From assembly GCF_001649575.2 (NCBI RefSeq), contig NC_051433.1:23822387-23886386 (forward strand): 64,000 nucleotides of DNA, read 5' to 3'. The first letter of the stretch is position 1. The number at the start of each line of letters is the position of its first letter. The notes beneath the pieces were generated by a model. The model saw only the letters and a list, made by a program, of their open reading frames with translations. It did not search any database and was not told the origin of the DNA. A program made the position numbers and the translations under genes. Source of the DNA: Kryptolebias marmoratus. Lineage: Eukaryota > Chordata > Actinopteri > Cyprinodontiformes > Rivulidae. Positions 1-12,078 of the stretch are shown here, one piece after another.

Positions 1-3000
1 ATCATCAAAATTAAACGAAATAAACATTTGAAATATATGAGTTTGTATGTAATGTATGAATATAATATACAAGTTTCACTTTTTAAATGGAATTACTGAA
101 ATCAATCTACTTTTTCATGATATTCTAATTTTATGACCAGCACCTGTATACATACATTCCCTTAAATCTTTTAATAAGTGGTGATAAAGGTTCTTTTATT
201 TTTTATTTATTTATTTTTTGGCTTTGGCTTAAAAAGTCCAAAGTCCATTAATAATACGATATAATCAGCTTTTTACAAAGTGTTAAAAGCCAAGGAATAT
301 GGGTGGGTTTTAAGGAAGTTTCAAAAGCAGACAATAAAGAGGCCCGTCTAAGATGGAGGGGGAGCTCACTGGGTCTGTGCAGGGAAGGCAATTAAAAACA
401 AAAACCTCTACCAGTTCTGCCAAGAAGAGTGGTCAAATATCCAGCCAGAATTAGGTCAGAAGCCTGTTGATGGATATTAAAAGTGTACGGTTGAGGTGCA
501 ACTTGCTAAAAGACATTTAACCAGATATTAGTGGTTAAACATAAACTGTATATATTTGAGTCCATATGTGAAATCTGGCTCTATGTGGATTAGAGAGAAA
601 TCCACAATAAATTCAAACTTGGGCACCCACTTGGTCCTTTTTCCAAGCATCTTTACAACCATAATCCACTCAGATTTTTTTTTTCAAATAAATAATTTAA
701 AGCTCAAACTTAAAATGACATTGATGCCCATGATGAGTGTATGTTCAATTCTGATCACAGCTGAATAAGCTGCAGTGAGCAGGATCTGTTTGAACTATCA
801 ACAATCATTGTTCTCTCTCTGCCTCTAAGATCGCACCTGCAGTCTAGTTTCATCTGTCAAATCATTATCCCACTAACTGTTTTCTCATTACAATCGATGG
901 ATAAACATCAAATAATAAAGCAACAAATAAAGAAGTGATGGTGGCTGACTATGCAAAAAGGAGAAGGAGTGATTTTTACAAAAATAAAATGGAGTGAAGA
1001 AAAAAAAAGTCGATGCTCTGACAGCTCCCTGGCTGTGATGGAGAGACCCCATCACTACTTTTCCCTGTCTTGTCATGCACCCCTCCCTTCATTTCAGGGC
1101 TTACGCTCAGGAGCAGACGGGGTGTGTGGGTGAGCCGTGCATCCTGTGTCATTCCTACAGATTGATTCCTCTGACAGGATCCCTTCAGTGCTTAAAAGAG
1201 AAAATAATGATATTCATTTGGTGGTGGGTTTGAACTGAAAGAAGAAATGCCGTTTTCGACTGTGTACTTTGTAAAAAATCTTTCCACACTCAGTTTCAAT
1301 GTGATTCATCAACTGTTTAAATTTGGCTGTTTTACATGTGTAAAACAGGAATTTTTTTCTGTTTCACATACATGTCAGGTTTTGTTACACACATGTAACA
1401 AAACCTGATAACAGCAGCAGTCCTGGTGACATGTGCAGGGTGTATTCTGCCTTTTTCCTGATGACATCTTGAGACAGCCACCAGCTCCTCGCAACCCTCA
1501 AAAGGACTAAGCAGTTACAGAAAATGAGTGAATGCAGGTGCCATTTTTTAATCCCTCTAAATATGCAGACCAAACTAGATTTGTTAGTGGTAGCCCTACA
1601 CCTTCACCTGCCCCCATTTGTTTTTTTTAAATGACATTGCAAGAAGTACACCATTAAAATATTTCACAACAAAATGAGACACACCTTCAAAAAGCCAATA
1701 TGCCATCAATTGTCACCCCTTCCTTTTACGTAATACATGAGTTTGCCTCTAATTGCATGCAATTAGTTATCTAACAAACATACTTCAGCATACACACATT
1801 CATGCACTTTTTAGGCGTGTGAGGGAAGACTGATAGTATCATACATATAATCCTTAGGAGGGCATGAAACTAGACATAATGGTTGGTGTCACAATAACTT
1901 ACATCTTTAACAGAGAAATTTGAGAGGTTCTGTGCAACCATAACTCATACCTAATCTCTGTTTGAAGGGTCAGAAAAACTGACCACTTTGTCCTTCTATA
2001 TCACATAAAGATTTGGGACAACCCTTTCCTTGAATGTGCGAACAGAGGGCTATGGAGTAGGTGGAAACATTTAATTGACCATATTTGACCATACTTCCTT
2101 GTATCAAGCTGGGATTTTATTAGCCTGTCCTTCCTTGTTATTCCTTCCAGGTGGAGCGATGGGCCGGCAGGTACTCTCTTCTACGCTCACTTCCTGATCC
2201 AGCAGTCTCACCTGTTCATGATTACTGATCAGTCCATCTGATATTTAGGACCAGCTCAGAGGGCTGTACTGATACACTTGTGATCCTTGTGGCCAACCCT
2301 TGTGAACATTTTTTTGGTACTTTTACTTATGACCGTTTGGTGAAGAACTAACCTTGATCTTCCCATAAACTTTTGGACTAATGAAATCTCCACTCCCTGG
2401 ATTCCTCTGAGCTTACATTTTTTGAACAACCTAGTAAACCTTCATCATTGAAATACTCACCTCATCACTTACCTGCCTGACCCACTTTCCATCACTCCAC
2501 CACATCATTCCTCCGGACTCCTGGATCCTCTTTCCTCCTCCTCAAAATCTAAAAAAGACAACAAAGACGAGATAAAGAAACTAAACATTTATATTGTCAT
2601 TGGATTATTCACAAAATAAGCTCTAAAACATGTCTCTTTTCTAGTGAAGATGACTTTGGATCGACCTGTCTTAATTATTTGTTTATATTATAAAAAAGCT
2701 TCTTCTCTTGTCAGTTTAGAACAATAATCTATTTATGTTAATAATATGATATTTTGAACCTAAAAACTGAGTGCCCTTAAAACTGAAGAAGAGGTCTACA
2801 ACAGAGTTTATGGCAAAAGGTTCTGAAAACTTTCAGTTTTAAAACTGACTTTCAATGAAAAATGTAACTAGTTCAATCGCATTTGGAAAATTGATGTCAA
2901 AGGTTTAATAATGAATTATATTTAGGTGCTGTGTAAGTCAATTTCTAACTAAAGCCCAAAATGAAAGCCTGGGTGGTGTTAAAGATGATTTATCCTGTGA

Positions 3001-4730
3001 TTTTACTCTGTCTACACCCTACTCAATGAGGTGCCTTGTGCAAGCTTACTAAGTAGCCATAAGTGCTCTTTTATGGCATCATTTAGTGAGCCCTTACCAG
3101 GCCTTAAAGAGCCCATTGTCTCCATGGAGACATAAAGAGGACAGGTCCTGTAAATCAAAGTGGAGTAAAAATGGAAGCTGCTTCACATTAGTGATGGCTA
3201 ATTAGCTCATAGCACTGACAACTGTAGGCTGTCCGCTGCTCGTTGGTGCAGCTTGTCTCATCAATGGGACGTAAGGAGAAGCTCCAGCTTTCTGTTGTCA
3301 TGGGTCATTTTACATCTCCCCAGGGTGCACTGACAATGACACAATTTAAGACCTCTTTTTTTTTTTAACAAAACAGAAGACGTGCACAGATGTGAACAAG
3401 AAGCACAAGTGAAACAAGTTAACCTCATGCTGCTTGCCTCGTTAAAAAAAACATGTTTGAGCCTCATCAGAATGGCAGCTACGAGAGTGGGAGGATTTGA
3501 GCTATTTTTTTTTATCAAGTCTGGCTACAACTATTTGCTCTCTCTAAAAACCTCTTTGGCTGTTCGCCCTGTTGGCAGAGGAGGTAGCATCCAAAGGACT
3601 CAGTATGGATAATTAATTTTGAGGGCACTCTCTTGTCACGAGGGCCTTTACATTTCTGATAGAAGCAACGTGTTCTGTCAGTCCTTTGAAATTCAAATGA
3701 TGCCTTCCACTCTGTGTCTCACTGACGGCTTTGAACATTCCCATGAAAGGAGAGCAACCGAAATGGGACCGTCAGGTGCTGAAGAACAGAGAGACAAATT
3801 CAGCTTCATCCAAAAAAACTGATGACAGGACTAAACTAAAGAGACAAAAATAAACCATTAAAAAAAGAAACTTGTCAAGAAATTTGAAGTGTACAGAAAC
3901 AGATATTTTTATAACAGTGCTGCTATTTTTCCACATTCCTTGGCACCTGCCTACTTTGTCAGCTGTAAAGATGAAAGGGAGGTATAAAGAAAGAAAGTCA
4001 AAATGAACTAAAATAAATATATTTTTTTCAAGTAGCTATTTAAAATACTGCTCAAAATGCTAAATTTATTAGATGCAAAGTGATCTGTGAGATTGCACAC
4101 AGCACAGTACCATGTCCTAAACGTGACTGACAGCATGTGCTCATGATGACAATATTAACCTTTTACAACAGGGGTCATAAACTAAACTCGCTCAAGGGTC
4201 AGAATATTTTTAAATCAAACAGTGTGGGGGGCCAGCTTTTCATTAGCTGCGTTTTCTTTAGCCAATCTGCTTTATTTATTTGTCCGCTGTCATAAATGAA
4301 TGAAATTTTTTGTGATCTTCACTTATTTATTTCCACTTTTTCCTTTTTGATTTAGAAGTTTTTGTTGTAACTTCACTTGTGGATTCCTGCTCAGTTTGGG
4401 GGAAAAGAAGCTTGTAATAAATATCAACTAAGATATCAATGTGATATAAATTAAATTTAAAAAAAATGCATGGCTGCATCAATTTGATAATAGTTTGATA
4501 CCTTTTGGGACAGGTGGAGTTAACTCACAGGACAGATGTAGGCAGGTGTAATTTACATGTTTGGGCATACTAACATTTTCTATTGTTAGTCAACAGAATA
4601 ATACAAAATGTCTAAAAAATGGCAATGGTAAATTTTACAGATCATGGGGTAAAATTTGGGGTGGTACTACCAACACCTAGTCTGCTCACTTACAGGTATG
4701 TTAGACCTTAAATATTAACCATTGGAATCA
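1..4730. other. Intergenic, no gene seen
   Basis: AT-rich non-coding DNA. The short open frames here lack family motifs, splice context or codon structure. A C/T-rich stretch around 2.14-2.56 kb may be a decayed retroelement or LTR, but I could not find paired ends. A small double hairpin at 1,328-1,408 is listed separately. Confidence 0.6.
1328..1408. repeat. Two adjacent inverted repeats
   Basis: The first palindrome (1,328-1,349) has 10-bp arms, CTGTTTTACA and its complement, around a 2-base centre. The second (1,375-1,408) has perfect 15-bp arms around a 4-base loop (CACA). The arms are similar to each other in sequence. No terminator or RNA gene is implied; they may be a MITE remnant. 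Confidence 0.6.
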
Positions 4731-4744
4731 ACTTTCTCTGTCTG

Positions 4745-5060
4745 TTAGCAAAATATCTCATAAACCATTTGATGGATTTTAATTAAACTTCAGAAATAAT
4801 TTATTGGACATACATCTAAACCTATTTAATTTTTTCAGCCAAGCAAGATGACTGCCATAGCCAGATGACCTTAGAAAACACAAAAATGTCCATATTTCAG
4901 TTAATTTTACAGCTATAGAGGTAACATTTGGTGTGGTAGTAGCTACGACTCATTCCCAACACATATGCAAGTGTTACTCAATGCATGAGGTCTTTACTTA
5001 ATATTTTGGCATTAACTTTTCAAGTCAATCCAATCCTTCCCACAATCTTTGACTGGTAAC
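4745..5060 (+). repeat. Dispersed 'TTAGCAAAATATCTCAT' repeat, copy 1
   Basis: The start carries the motif TTAGCAAAATATCTCATAAA, followed by GAT-rich text and a 'gactgccatag' block. The same ordered blocks recur at 22.56 kb, 22.86 kb, 49.90 kb and 56.57 kb, so this is a dispersed non-coding repeat family. I cannot assign its class. Confidence 0.6.
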
Positions 5061-5339
5061 AGACTGTGCAACATCTTTATTTAAAATGTTGTTATACAAG
5101 GCAATGGGTGATATTCTTTCAAGGAATTTCAACTTAATTTCACAGTTAGGTGAACTTGAATCAAAGCGTTGTACAAACTGATGGAGAAACTTTAAAGACC
5201 AATGGTTAAGACATCACAGTGGTCATAGGGAGTTAATGACAAATGTGTGTTTAAATTTGGTTTGTATCAGGGAGACAGTAAAAGTAGAAAAATTGAACAG
5301 ATAAGGCATGAAATTGAAGTTGCAGCTTCAAGTTTTTGG

Positions 5340-5640
5340 AACTTGGCTTATTGGAGAATGGTGAACCGAATAGTGATGGGAATCTAGATCGTTTGGCTCA
5401 AACTTATCTAGAAGAGCCGGCAACTGCTCCTCACGAGTAGTGGTAAGTGAAGTGCCATTTGAAAGCTGAAAGAGCTGGTTCTTTTTGAGGAGTTGAGCTG
5501 ATGTGTAATTCACTAAAACCAACACAGCAGAACAGGGTTCCAGGACAGCCAGGCAGGGGTTCTTAGTGTTGTAGTAGAGGGATGGAATAGTGTGGTTTGT
5601 TGAAAGGGCCACATGTTTTCTGCCAAATCCATGCTGTCAG
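5340..5640. repeat. Possible hAT-type repeat fragment
   Basis: It contains 'tagtgatgggaatctagatc' followed by runs of 'gagccgg' and 'gagctggttctttt'. This layout resembles the end of fish hAT elements. A related block ('gctcccaaagagccactttt', then 'ggagctgttcaggagcc') occurs at about 24.73-24.85 kb. No paired ends or target duplication were found, so this is a weak call. Confidence 0.3.
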
Positions 5641-5899
5641 ATCATAATGGATGTGGCAGGGCATTGCATTTAAAGTGGTGTTGATTATTGACTGGTTGCA
5701 GCTGGTGAGTCAATACTTCAACTCCAAAACACCTGACTCCACTTCTGTAATTAGGCACTCAGACACCAAGAGAAAGCAGATCGTCTAAAGAAACACCACT
5801 GAGAGGTGAAATTAGTCAAAATTGATCATTTCATTACAATTCAATGTTTTGTTGAGAAACTTTGAGTCTTTACATTAATGTGACTTTTATATTGACACT

Positions 5900-7100
5900 T
5901 ACATCTCTACAATAATGTTGAATGGACCAAACTGCACACATACCCTGCACCTGGAACAGCAGTGACTTCTCATGAAGGGCCAATGTGTCCAGTCACAATA
6001 CTAACACTGACCGAGAAAAGGTCCAGAATGGAAGCAAAAAGAATACAGTGCATTGACTAGAACTACAAACTACTCATACCTCAACACGATTAAGCATTTG
6101 TGGATTTAATAACAAGCTGATCAGTGGAGAGCTAAAACCACAATCACCAAGGGATCTGAACAATATTCTGTTTCATAACTGAGCACACTTTACTGTAAGC
6201 TAATGTATCAGACAATATGAAGCTATAATTTTTTTTTATCTTTCTGGTTTTTGTGGAAAAGAGCATATTAATGCCAAACAAACAAAAAAAAAGTCTATCT
6301 AAAGACTATCTGCTTAATATCTGCAGTAAGGAAAACAAATATTAGATGCACTTGAGAGGAGTGGGCAGAGCTGTGCCCAGGCTTCTGTAAAAGTCAGTCA
6401 CGGCATCATCTGCTGATAAAGATATCTAATTTAAACTTGTGATAAATGGGTAAGCAGGAGGGAACTGCCATGCACACCCTGAGCTTCTTTGTTTCGACTT
6501 TCATTCACAAATGATGAAAAAAGAAAAAAAAAATTGTTAATGCTCTAATTTGGCTGTTTACCCAGTGAGACAACAGCAGGTTTTTCTTAAATTAGGTTGT
6601 TTGAAGTTATTGTGAGAAGGCAGTGTTTTACCTGCAGCTGACAGTAATCAGAACAATTTTATTTGAGATAATGGGGATAAGTTGTAATGTGTGAATCCAA
6701 CTAATAAGAATTGGTCCATTTCAGCTGTGAATTTCTGCCATTTAAAACACCTTATGGTCAAACCCTATTAATACTTTGAGTAAATATATCAAGATGTTTT
6801 TTTTTGTCTACCTTATCACTTTTACAAAAGATAGTTTTTTATATTGTCATGAGTCTTTTTTATTGAATTCAGATCTATAAATATGTTAATCCGATTTTGC
6901 CCAGCAGATGATATTGGTAATTTTTATCTGCTCTGAAACACTCTGCTGCAAGTTGCTGTTGGAAGATCAACAAGAACCCGTGGGGGAAAATTGATTTGTA
7001 GCTACAAATTCCCACAAACATATTTTCACAGTCAGTCTTTCCTTTCAAAAAGTTCTCATTAAAAGCGGCTACCTGTGAAGTCTGGCTTACATTAATGTTT
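5900..7100. other. Intergenic, no gene seen
   Basis: AT-rich DNA with poly-A/T runs and no coding or RNA-gene signal that I can support. Confidence 0.55.
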
Positions 7101-7328
7101 CAGCTACAGTGCATCTGGGAAAGTAGTTACAGCACTCAACATTTTTCATATTTTATGTTACAGCCTTATTCCAGAATGGATTCAAATCTGTTTTTGTTCC
7201 TCAAAATTTTGCACACACCATACTCCATAATGACTAAGTAAAAAAGTATGATTTTCTTTTGTTTGTTTGTTTGCAATTTTTCAATAACTAGAAGCACTCA
7301 TGCATGCAACACAGACTCATGTTTTCTC

Positions 7329-7500
7329 CAAAGGTTCTCCAATGACACTGCTGTTGTGGGCTGCATCTGGGGTGACGGTGAAGAGGTATACAGGGGCATA
7401 ATAAGGGAGTTTGTGGACTGGTGTATTCATAACCATCTTAAGCTGAACATTTCAAAGACAAAAGAGACAGTTATCGATAACACACCTGTCAATATTAGGT
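7329..7500 (+). mobile_element. LINE reverse-transcriptase fragment inside the Tc1 relic
   Basis: The frame reads FSNDTAVVGCI ... EFVDWCIHNHLKLN ... KTKETVID. This is the segment at and after the reverse-transcriptase (Y/F)ADDT catalytic motif, as in fish L2/CR1-like LINEs, with A changed to N here. Only about 57 codons remain. It probably belongs to the same family as the fragments at 31.1 kb and 38.2 kb. Confidence 0.65.
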
Positions 7501-8218
7501 CCCGTTTGAAAGTGCATGTCAGAGCACAAACCAAGCCATGACATTCAAGAATTTTGTGTAGACCTCCAAGACAGGATTGTATCAAAGCACAGATATGAGG
7601 AAGGGTACAGAAAAAAATTCTGGAGCTGTGAAGGTCCCAGTACACATAGTGGCCTACATAATATGTAAATGAAAGATGTTTGGAACAACATGGACCCTTA
7701 TTTGAGCTGGCTGCCCAACATATTAGAGCAATCGGGGTAGAAGAACCTTTATCAGGAAGGTGACCAAGATCCCAATGGCCTTTCTGACAGAGCTTCAGCG
7801 TTGGTCTGTAGAGAGACGAGAACCTTCCTGAAGGACAACCATTTCAGCACTCTACCATACAAGCATGATTGGTATAGTGCCGCAGAAATGGTTGTTCAGA
7901 TGCACTGTATGTTATTAACTACAGACTGCCTCTTTTTGCACTCACTACAACAGCTTCACTGCAGTCCATATTTCTTTTTAATGAGATGTTAGAACATGGC
8001 TATGATCCAAATATAAAATTACTAAAAGCTCTTTAAGGGTAGCAACCTTCCTGTCTGAACAGTGTGTGTATGTGTTTTGGATTAAATACCCAGATGATTT
8101 CACAAAAGATGTAATCACTTTAGGCTTGCTTTCTGGTGAGCTAGTCATACAGCAGTGCATACAGATACAACATATCTGGTATCTTGCCCAGCAGGGAGAC
8201 TCATTACTGTTGTGTAGA

Positions 8219-8265
8219 TCAGTGGTTCTCAAACCTTTCATGCTGCACCCCCTCGTGAAGAGGAG
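8219..8265 (+). repeat. hAT-like terminal fragment
   Basis: CAGTGGTTCTCAAACC followed by 'gctgcaccccct' is the classic start of hAT/Charlie-type non-autonomous elements. The opposite end was not found nearby. Confidence 0.35.
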
Positions 8266-8625
8266 AAAATTTCCATGACATCTCTAAGCTAAATGAGACT
8301 AAAACAAAAGTGAGTCAATTTCAATGATAATTGGAAAATAAAAAATACAAATCAAAAAAGAAGGGAAACATTTCATTTTTCTGAGGGATGACAGCAAAGC
8401 TATTTGACAAACTGTGACCTTCTACAATGAGACATCTGTCTCTGTTCTGATAAAAACAAAAACAAAATCCTTTTATAACTGAGAATGTGTAGCATTAAAT
8501 GGCAAAATCTAATAAAAGGACACAAAAAAATCAATCACCAAATTTCTAAAAACTATTTCATAGAAATTATTTACTAATTACCAAAGTGAATTATTTAAGA
8601 CAGTAATAAATTGATGAACTGGCAT

Positions 8626-9105
8626 TGTTGGGGGTTTTCTAAGTTACCCAACCTAAAAAACCTAAAGAACCACACAGAGAGAGAGTAAATTGTTTTTAGG
8701 ATACTTTTGCAAAAGGAGAAGTCACTCGAGCAACGACCTTTTGGGTCAAACTCCAGCGAGTTCTGAAGTCCTGTAGCATCAGCATCTTTTTATTAGAAAC
8801 AAGGAATGGGTGGGGGCTGAATCGGTCAGAACCGGTTCTGCCACACAGATTAATCACACAAATAGAACTTACAGCATGTAGTGAAACATTCTGTCTATCA
8901 ATCCTGATACAAAGATTATCAGAGGTACAGTGACGTTACTTGGGTGATTGACTGGCCTACTTAGATGATTTGCTGACGCCTGTAAGCACGATAAAATGTA
9001 AACATGATACAAATGAACTCAATTAATATCTCTGACATCCAGTGTGACACGTAGGCATGTTTTGCACATAAACACAAAGGCTGGTAATATTGAAAAACCC
9101 TAACA
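8626..9105 (-). mobile_element. Solo LTR, 480 bp, minus orientation
   Basis: The element begins TGTTGGGGGTTTTC and ends in the complementary AAAACCCTAACA, giving TG...CA and short inverted ends. It is flanked by a perfect 5-bp duplication, GGCAT (8,621-8,625 and 9,106-9,110). Read on the minus strand it has CTAATAAAAAG, a polyadenylation signal, in a plausible position before a CTCTCTCT-rich R/U5-like part. No internal retroviral sequence is attached, so it is a solo LTR left by recombination. It lies inside the Tc1 relic. Confidence 0.8.
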
Positions 9106-9672
9106 GGCATGGCCTTCAAATGTGTTTGAAATGGCACAAATAGAACTAAGAATAAAAAAGTTAAAAAAACAAACAAACAAAAAAAAAATTTCAACAAATG
9201 TGATAGAAAAGAAACAGTGGTTTCAGACAAAACCAATTTAGGAACAGCATCTTTGATGTAAACCTAACACCTCACATCATGCTGAAAATACTATCCTTAT
9301 GAAACATGGTGGTGGTAGCATCATGCTGTAGGGGTGTTTTTAGGGACTAGGAACAGGATTAAAATTTAATAAAAGATATGTTAAAAATTCTTGAAGAAAA
9401 CCTGTTGGAGACTTCTAAAGATTTGAGAATGGGATGTAGGTTTACCTCTCAGCAGGATAATGATCATAAACTCACTGCTGAAGCATGAAGGAAGTTACCA
9501 TCTCCTCCCTGTGGGAAATTCCCAAAAGGCTTATGGATGAACTCATTTAGCTTCACTGTGCCTTTCAGCAGTCTCAGACTGACTGTACTTCCTGAGAATG
9601 TATGCCGAGAATATGAGACTACAAATTTTGAAATTTGAATAGGAGAAAGAAAGTTTCCTTCATCACCCTGGG

Positions 9673-11008
9673 ATGTCAAAGGAGTTCAATTCTGACCATC
9701 CCATACACGACCATCCAACCAGTGAGATGACTCTGGTAAATTGGGATTACATTCGTGTTCCTAATGAACTTTTTCAGGCCAAAAAACTTACGGAGGTGTT
9801 TAGGCACCAGAACATGGCCACATGTTTTTGTGGTGAACAGCTGAGAGTCCGAGTGGTTCAACTCGTGACAGAGAGAAGATGTCTATAAGACAATTCAGCT
9901 TAAGGCACCTCACAAGTCATCTCAGCTCTGCAAAGAGACAAAGAAACTTTGGAAGCTGAGAAAACAAGAAAAGAAAAAAACTGATGGAGATAAAAGCACT
10001 GACAGAAGAAAGGGAAAAACCTCGCAACCATCAAGGAGGAGCTGGAAATGACAAAAAGACAAATTGAGGAGGCAAAGAAGAAAACTGAGGAAGGAAATAA
10101 AAAACTACAGGAAGAAAAGTTACACTTTGCAGAGAAGAAAAAACAACTTGAGTCTGCAAAGAAACAGTTGGAGGTGGAGAGCAGAGAAGTGCAGGAAGAA
10201 CAGGTAAAATTACTTGATGAAAAGAATAAAACTGAAGAAGTAAAAACAAAGGTGAAAGAAGCAATAGAGAATTTCAAAGAGAAAAAAAAGAAAACTGAAA
10301 AAAGAAAGCTATTTGAGAGCAGCAACGCAAAGGAAAAGAAACTTTTAGAGGATCTGACACAAGATCTTCAGGAGCAGGAAAGGCAGATTGAAGGAGCTAA
10401 GAAAAAGACAGAGCTTGAAAGAAAAATTGTGGAAAAAGTTCTGCAAGAGGAAAAAAACAACAGTTACAGGCAGAAAGAAAAGACTGCTGACAAAATAATC
10501 CAACTCCAGGTTGACAAAAACAACTTGGAGAAAGAAAAAGCTTGTATACAGGAGGAAAGAAAACAGTTAGAGGCAGAAAGAAAAGACTTTGCTGATGAAA
10601 AGGTCCAACTCCGGGTTGACAAAAATAACTTGGGGAAGGAAAAATCTCATATACAGGAGGAAATAACCAAAATTGACAAAGAGAGAGAGAAAATGCTGAG
10701 AGATTTAGAGAGTGAGAAGAAAACCGTGAGTTCAGAAAAGCAAACAATGGAAAACACAAGACAGTGAACAACCAACTACCTTAACGTCCAAACTTCAAAA
10801 GAAAAATAAAAGACGCAGCTGGTTGTTCAAAGGGAGGAAGAATCCAACTAAAACTGAAAAGAAAAATGGAGAGAACATTTTAATGTGCACAGAGAAAAAA
10901 GAAGCACCTGAAAAACAAAAGAAAAAAGGGGGTGCTGGAGCTGGCTGCACAAATAGTGTGATCGCAAAAAGCTCCACTCTACAACAACCACCATCAACCC
11001 CATCTTGA
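9673..11008 (+). pseudogene. Frameshifted coiled-coil gene, intronless
   Basis: The longest intact piece (10,048-10,767, 239 codons) is almost entirely Lys/Glu/Gln-rich coiled coil. It contains two related blocks, QLQVDKNNLEKEKACIQEE and QLRVDKNNLGKEKSHIQEE, so there is internal duplication. The same protein can be followed upstream in shifted frames: ISALQRDKETLEAEKTRK (frame 1), then KLMEIKALTEEREK (frame 3), then LATIKEELEMTKRQ (frame 1), with earlier ATG-started text from 9,673. After the stop at 10,765 a shifted frame gives a basic tail, LQKKNKRRSWLFKGRKN, ending at 11,008. Each shift falls in or near an A-rich run, so the breaks may be mutations or assembly errors. No introns are visible over 1.3 kb. 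I do not recognise the family; the composition resembles golgin/trichohyalin-like fish proteins, which is not evidence of function. The product would be a filamentous or scaffold-type protein if expressed. Confidence 0.55.
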
Positions 11009-11009
11009 C

Positions 11010-12078
11010 AGGCTCCATCTTGATAGAAAACAGATAAGAGAAAACGGAGCAAAGCAAAATGAAAAAGTTCTGAGCTAAACAATCAGGCAAGATTTTTAAA
11101 AACTCAGACGGGAAACTAATAAGCTGAGTCATGAGCTGATGCCATTTTTATATTACAAAGTCTGATCTATTTGATACTACAAACAATAATTTAATTTAAA
11201 TGACAGCTAAACCATATAAAAAGTCCCTGCTTTAGTTTCATTAATTCACTCAGGCTGTGATAAAACTGACAGTAGAATATTCCTCACCGATCCCACTGTA
11301 AATATCAAGCCTTATCTCTGAAAGAGTTACACCACACCATCAAGCACAAAAATAAAAATGAATCTGACAATTCTGTGTCCTACTCAGTCAAACCATACCA
11401 TAATAGCATCAGGTATTTGACTGTGAGCGACAAGTCAAAAATTAAAAATAGTACAGTTGGACTCAATAATATTAAGTTTGAGAACATACTGTATGTATTG
11501 GTCATTGATTTTGTGAGTGACAAATGGAAAACCACAGTTTATGAATAAACTAATCTGAGCTCTGGAGCACATTGTTACACAACAGCTTTGCAAATTCTGC
11601 AAAGCTGTTGCAGACTGCTTGACGTGTTCACTGGAGGAAAACAAACTCAAGCAGTTTTATTTGATGAGCTTTGTTGTAGTAAAAAATAAAAGTCACTGAT
11701 GACAGAACATGTTCTCTCTGATGAACCAGTTTAAAATGAGATGACTGATGGACACGAGGGTTTCCAGGAATAATCAGCCCATCGGTCTTTCCCCTGCCGT
11801 TGTGACTGGGGGACGAAACTGACGTTTTCGGTAGCTCGACTACTTCCTCTTTGCCTCCCTTCACAGATCAATTCACACCAGCCTCCAGCTTTTCTCCATT
11901 CTAACACAGGATTTACAATTTGAAAGTCAATGAACATATACAGTATGTGAGTCATACACTGCATCACTTTTCTCTATAAATAGCTGGCCGTTAATTTGGA
12001 TTACTTTAGAAGCAATACTTTAATTGGCTAAATTAATTGACAGTTTCTGTCCATGTTCCCATACTGACACAGACTCAG
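11010..12078. other. Intergenic, no gene seen
   Basis: AT-rich non-coding DNA between the coiled-coil relic and a LINE. No supported feature. Confidence 0.55.

Larger units (their letters stand above)
7107..9490 (+). mobile_element. Degraded, interrupted Tc1-like transposon
   Basis: A TA dinucleotide at 7,105-7,106 precedes an end beginning CAGTGCATCTGGGAAAG, typical of fish Tc1-like elements. At about 7,530-7,895 there is text matching the N-terminal helix-turn-helix half of a Tc1 transposase (readable pieces include IVSKHR). At about 9,200-9,490 the catalytic part follows: a KHGGGSIML-like block and QQDNDHKLT, corresponding to the family's QDNDPKHTA, the second catalytic Asp region. Stops and frameshifts are frequent. 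The parts are in the order of an intact element but are split by a LINE fragment (7,329-7,500) and by about 1.3 kb that includes a solo LTR (8,626-9,105). No right-hand terminal repeat was seen. It is certainly inactive. Confidence 0.75.
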
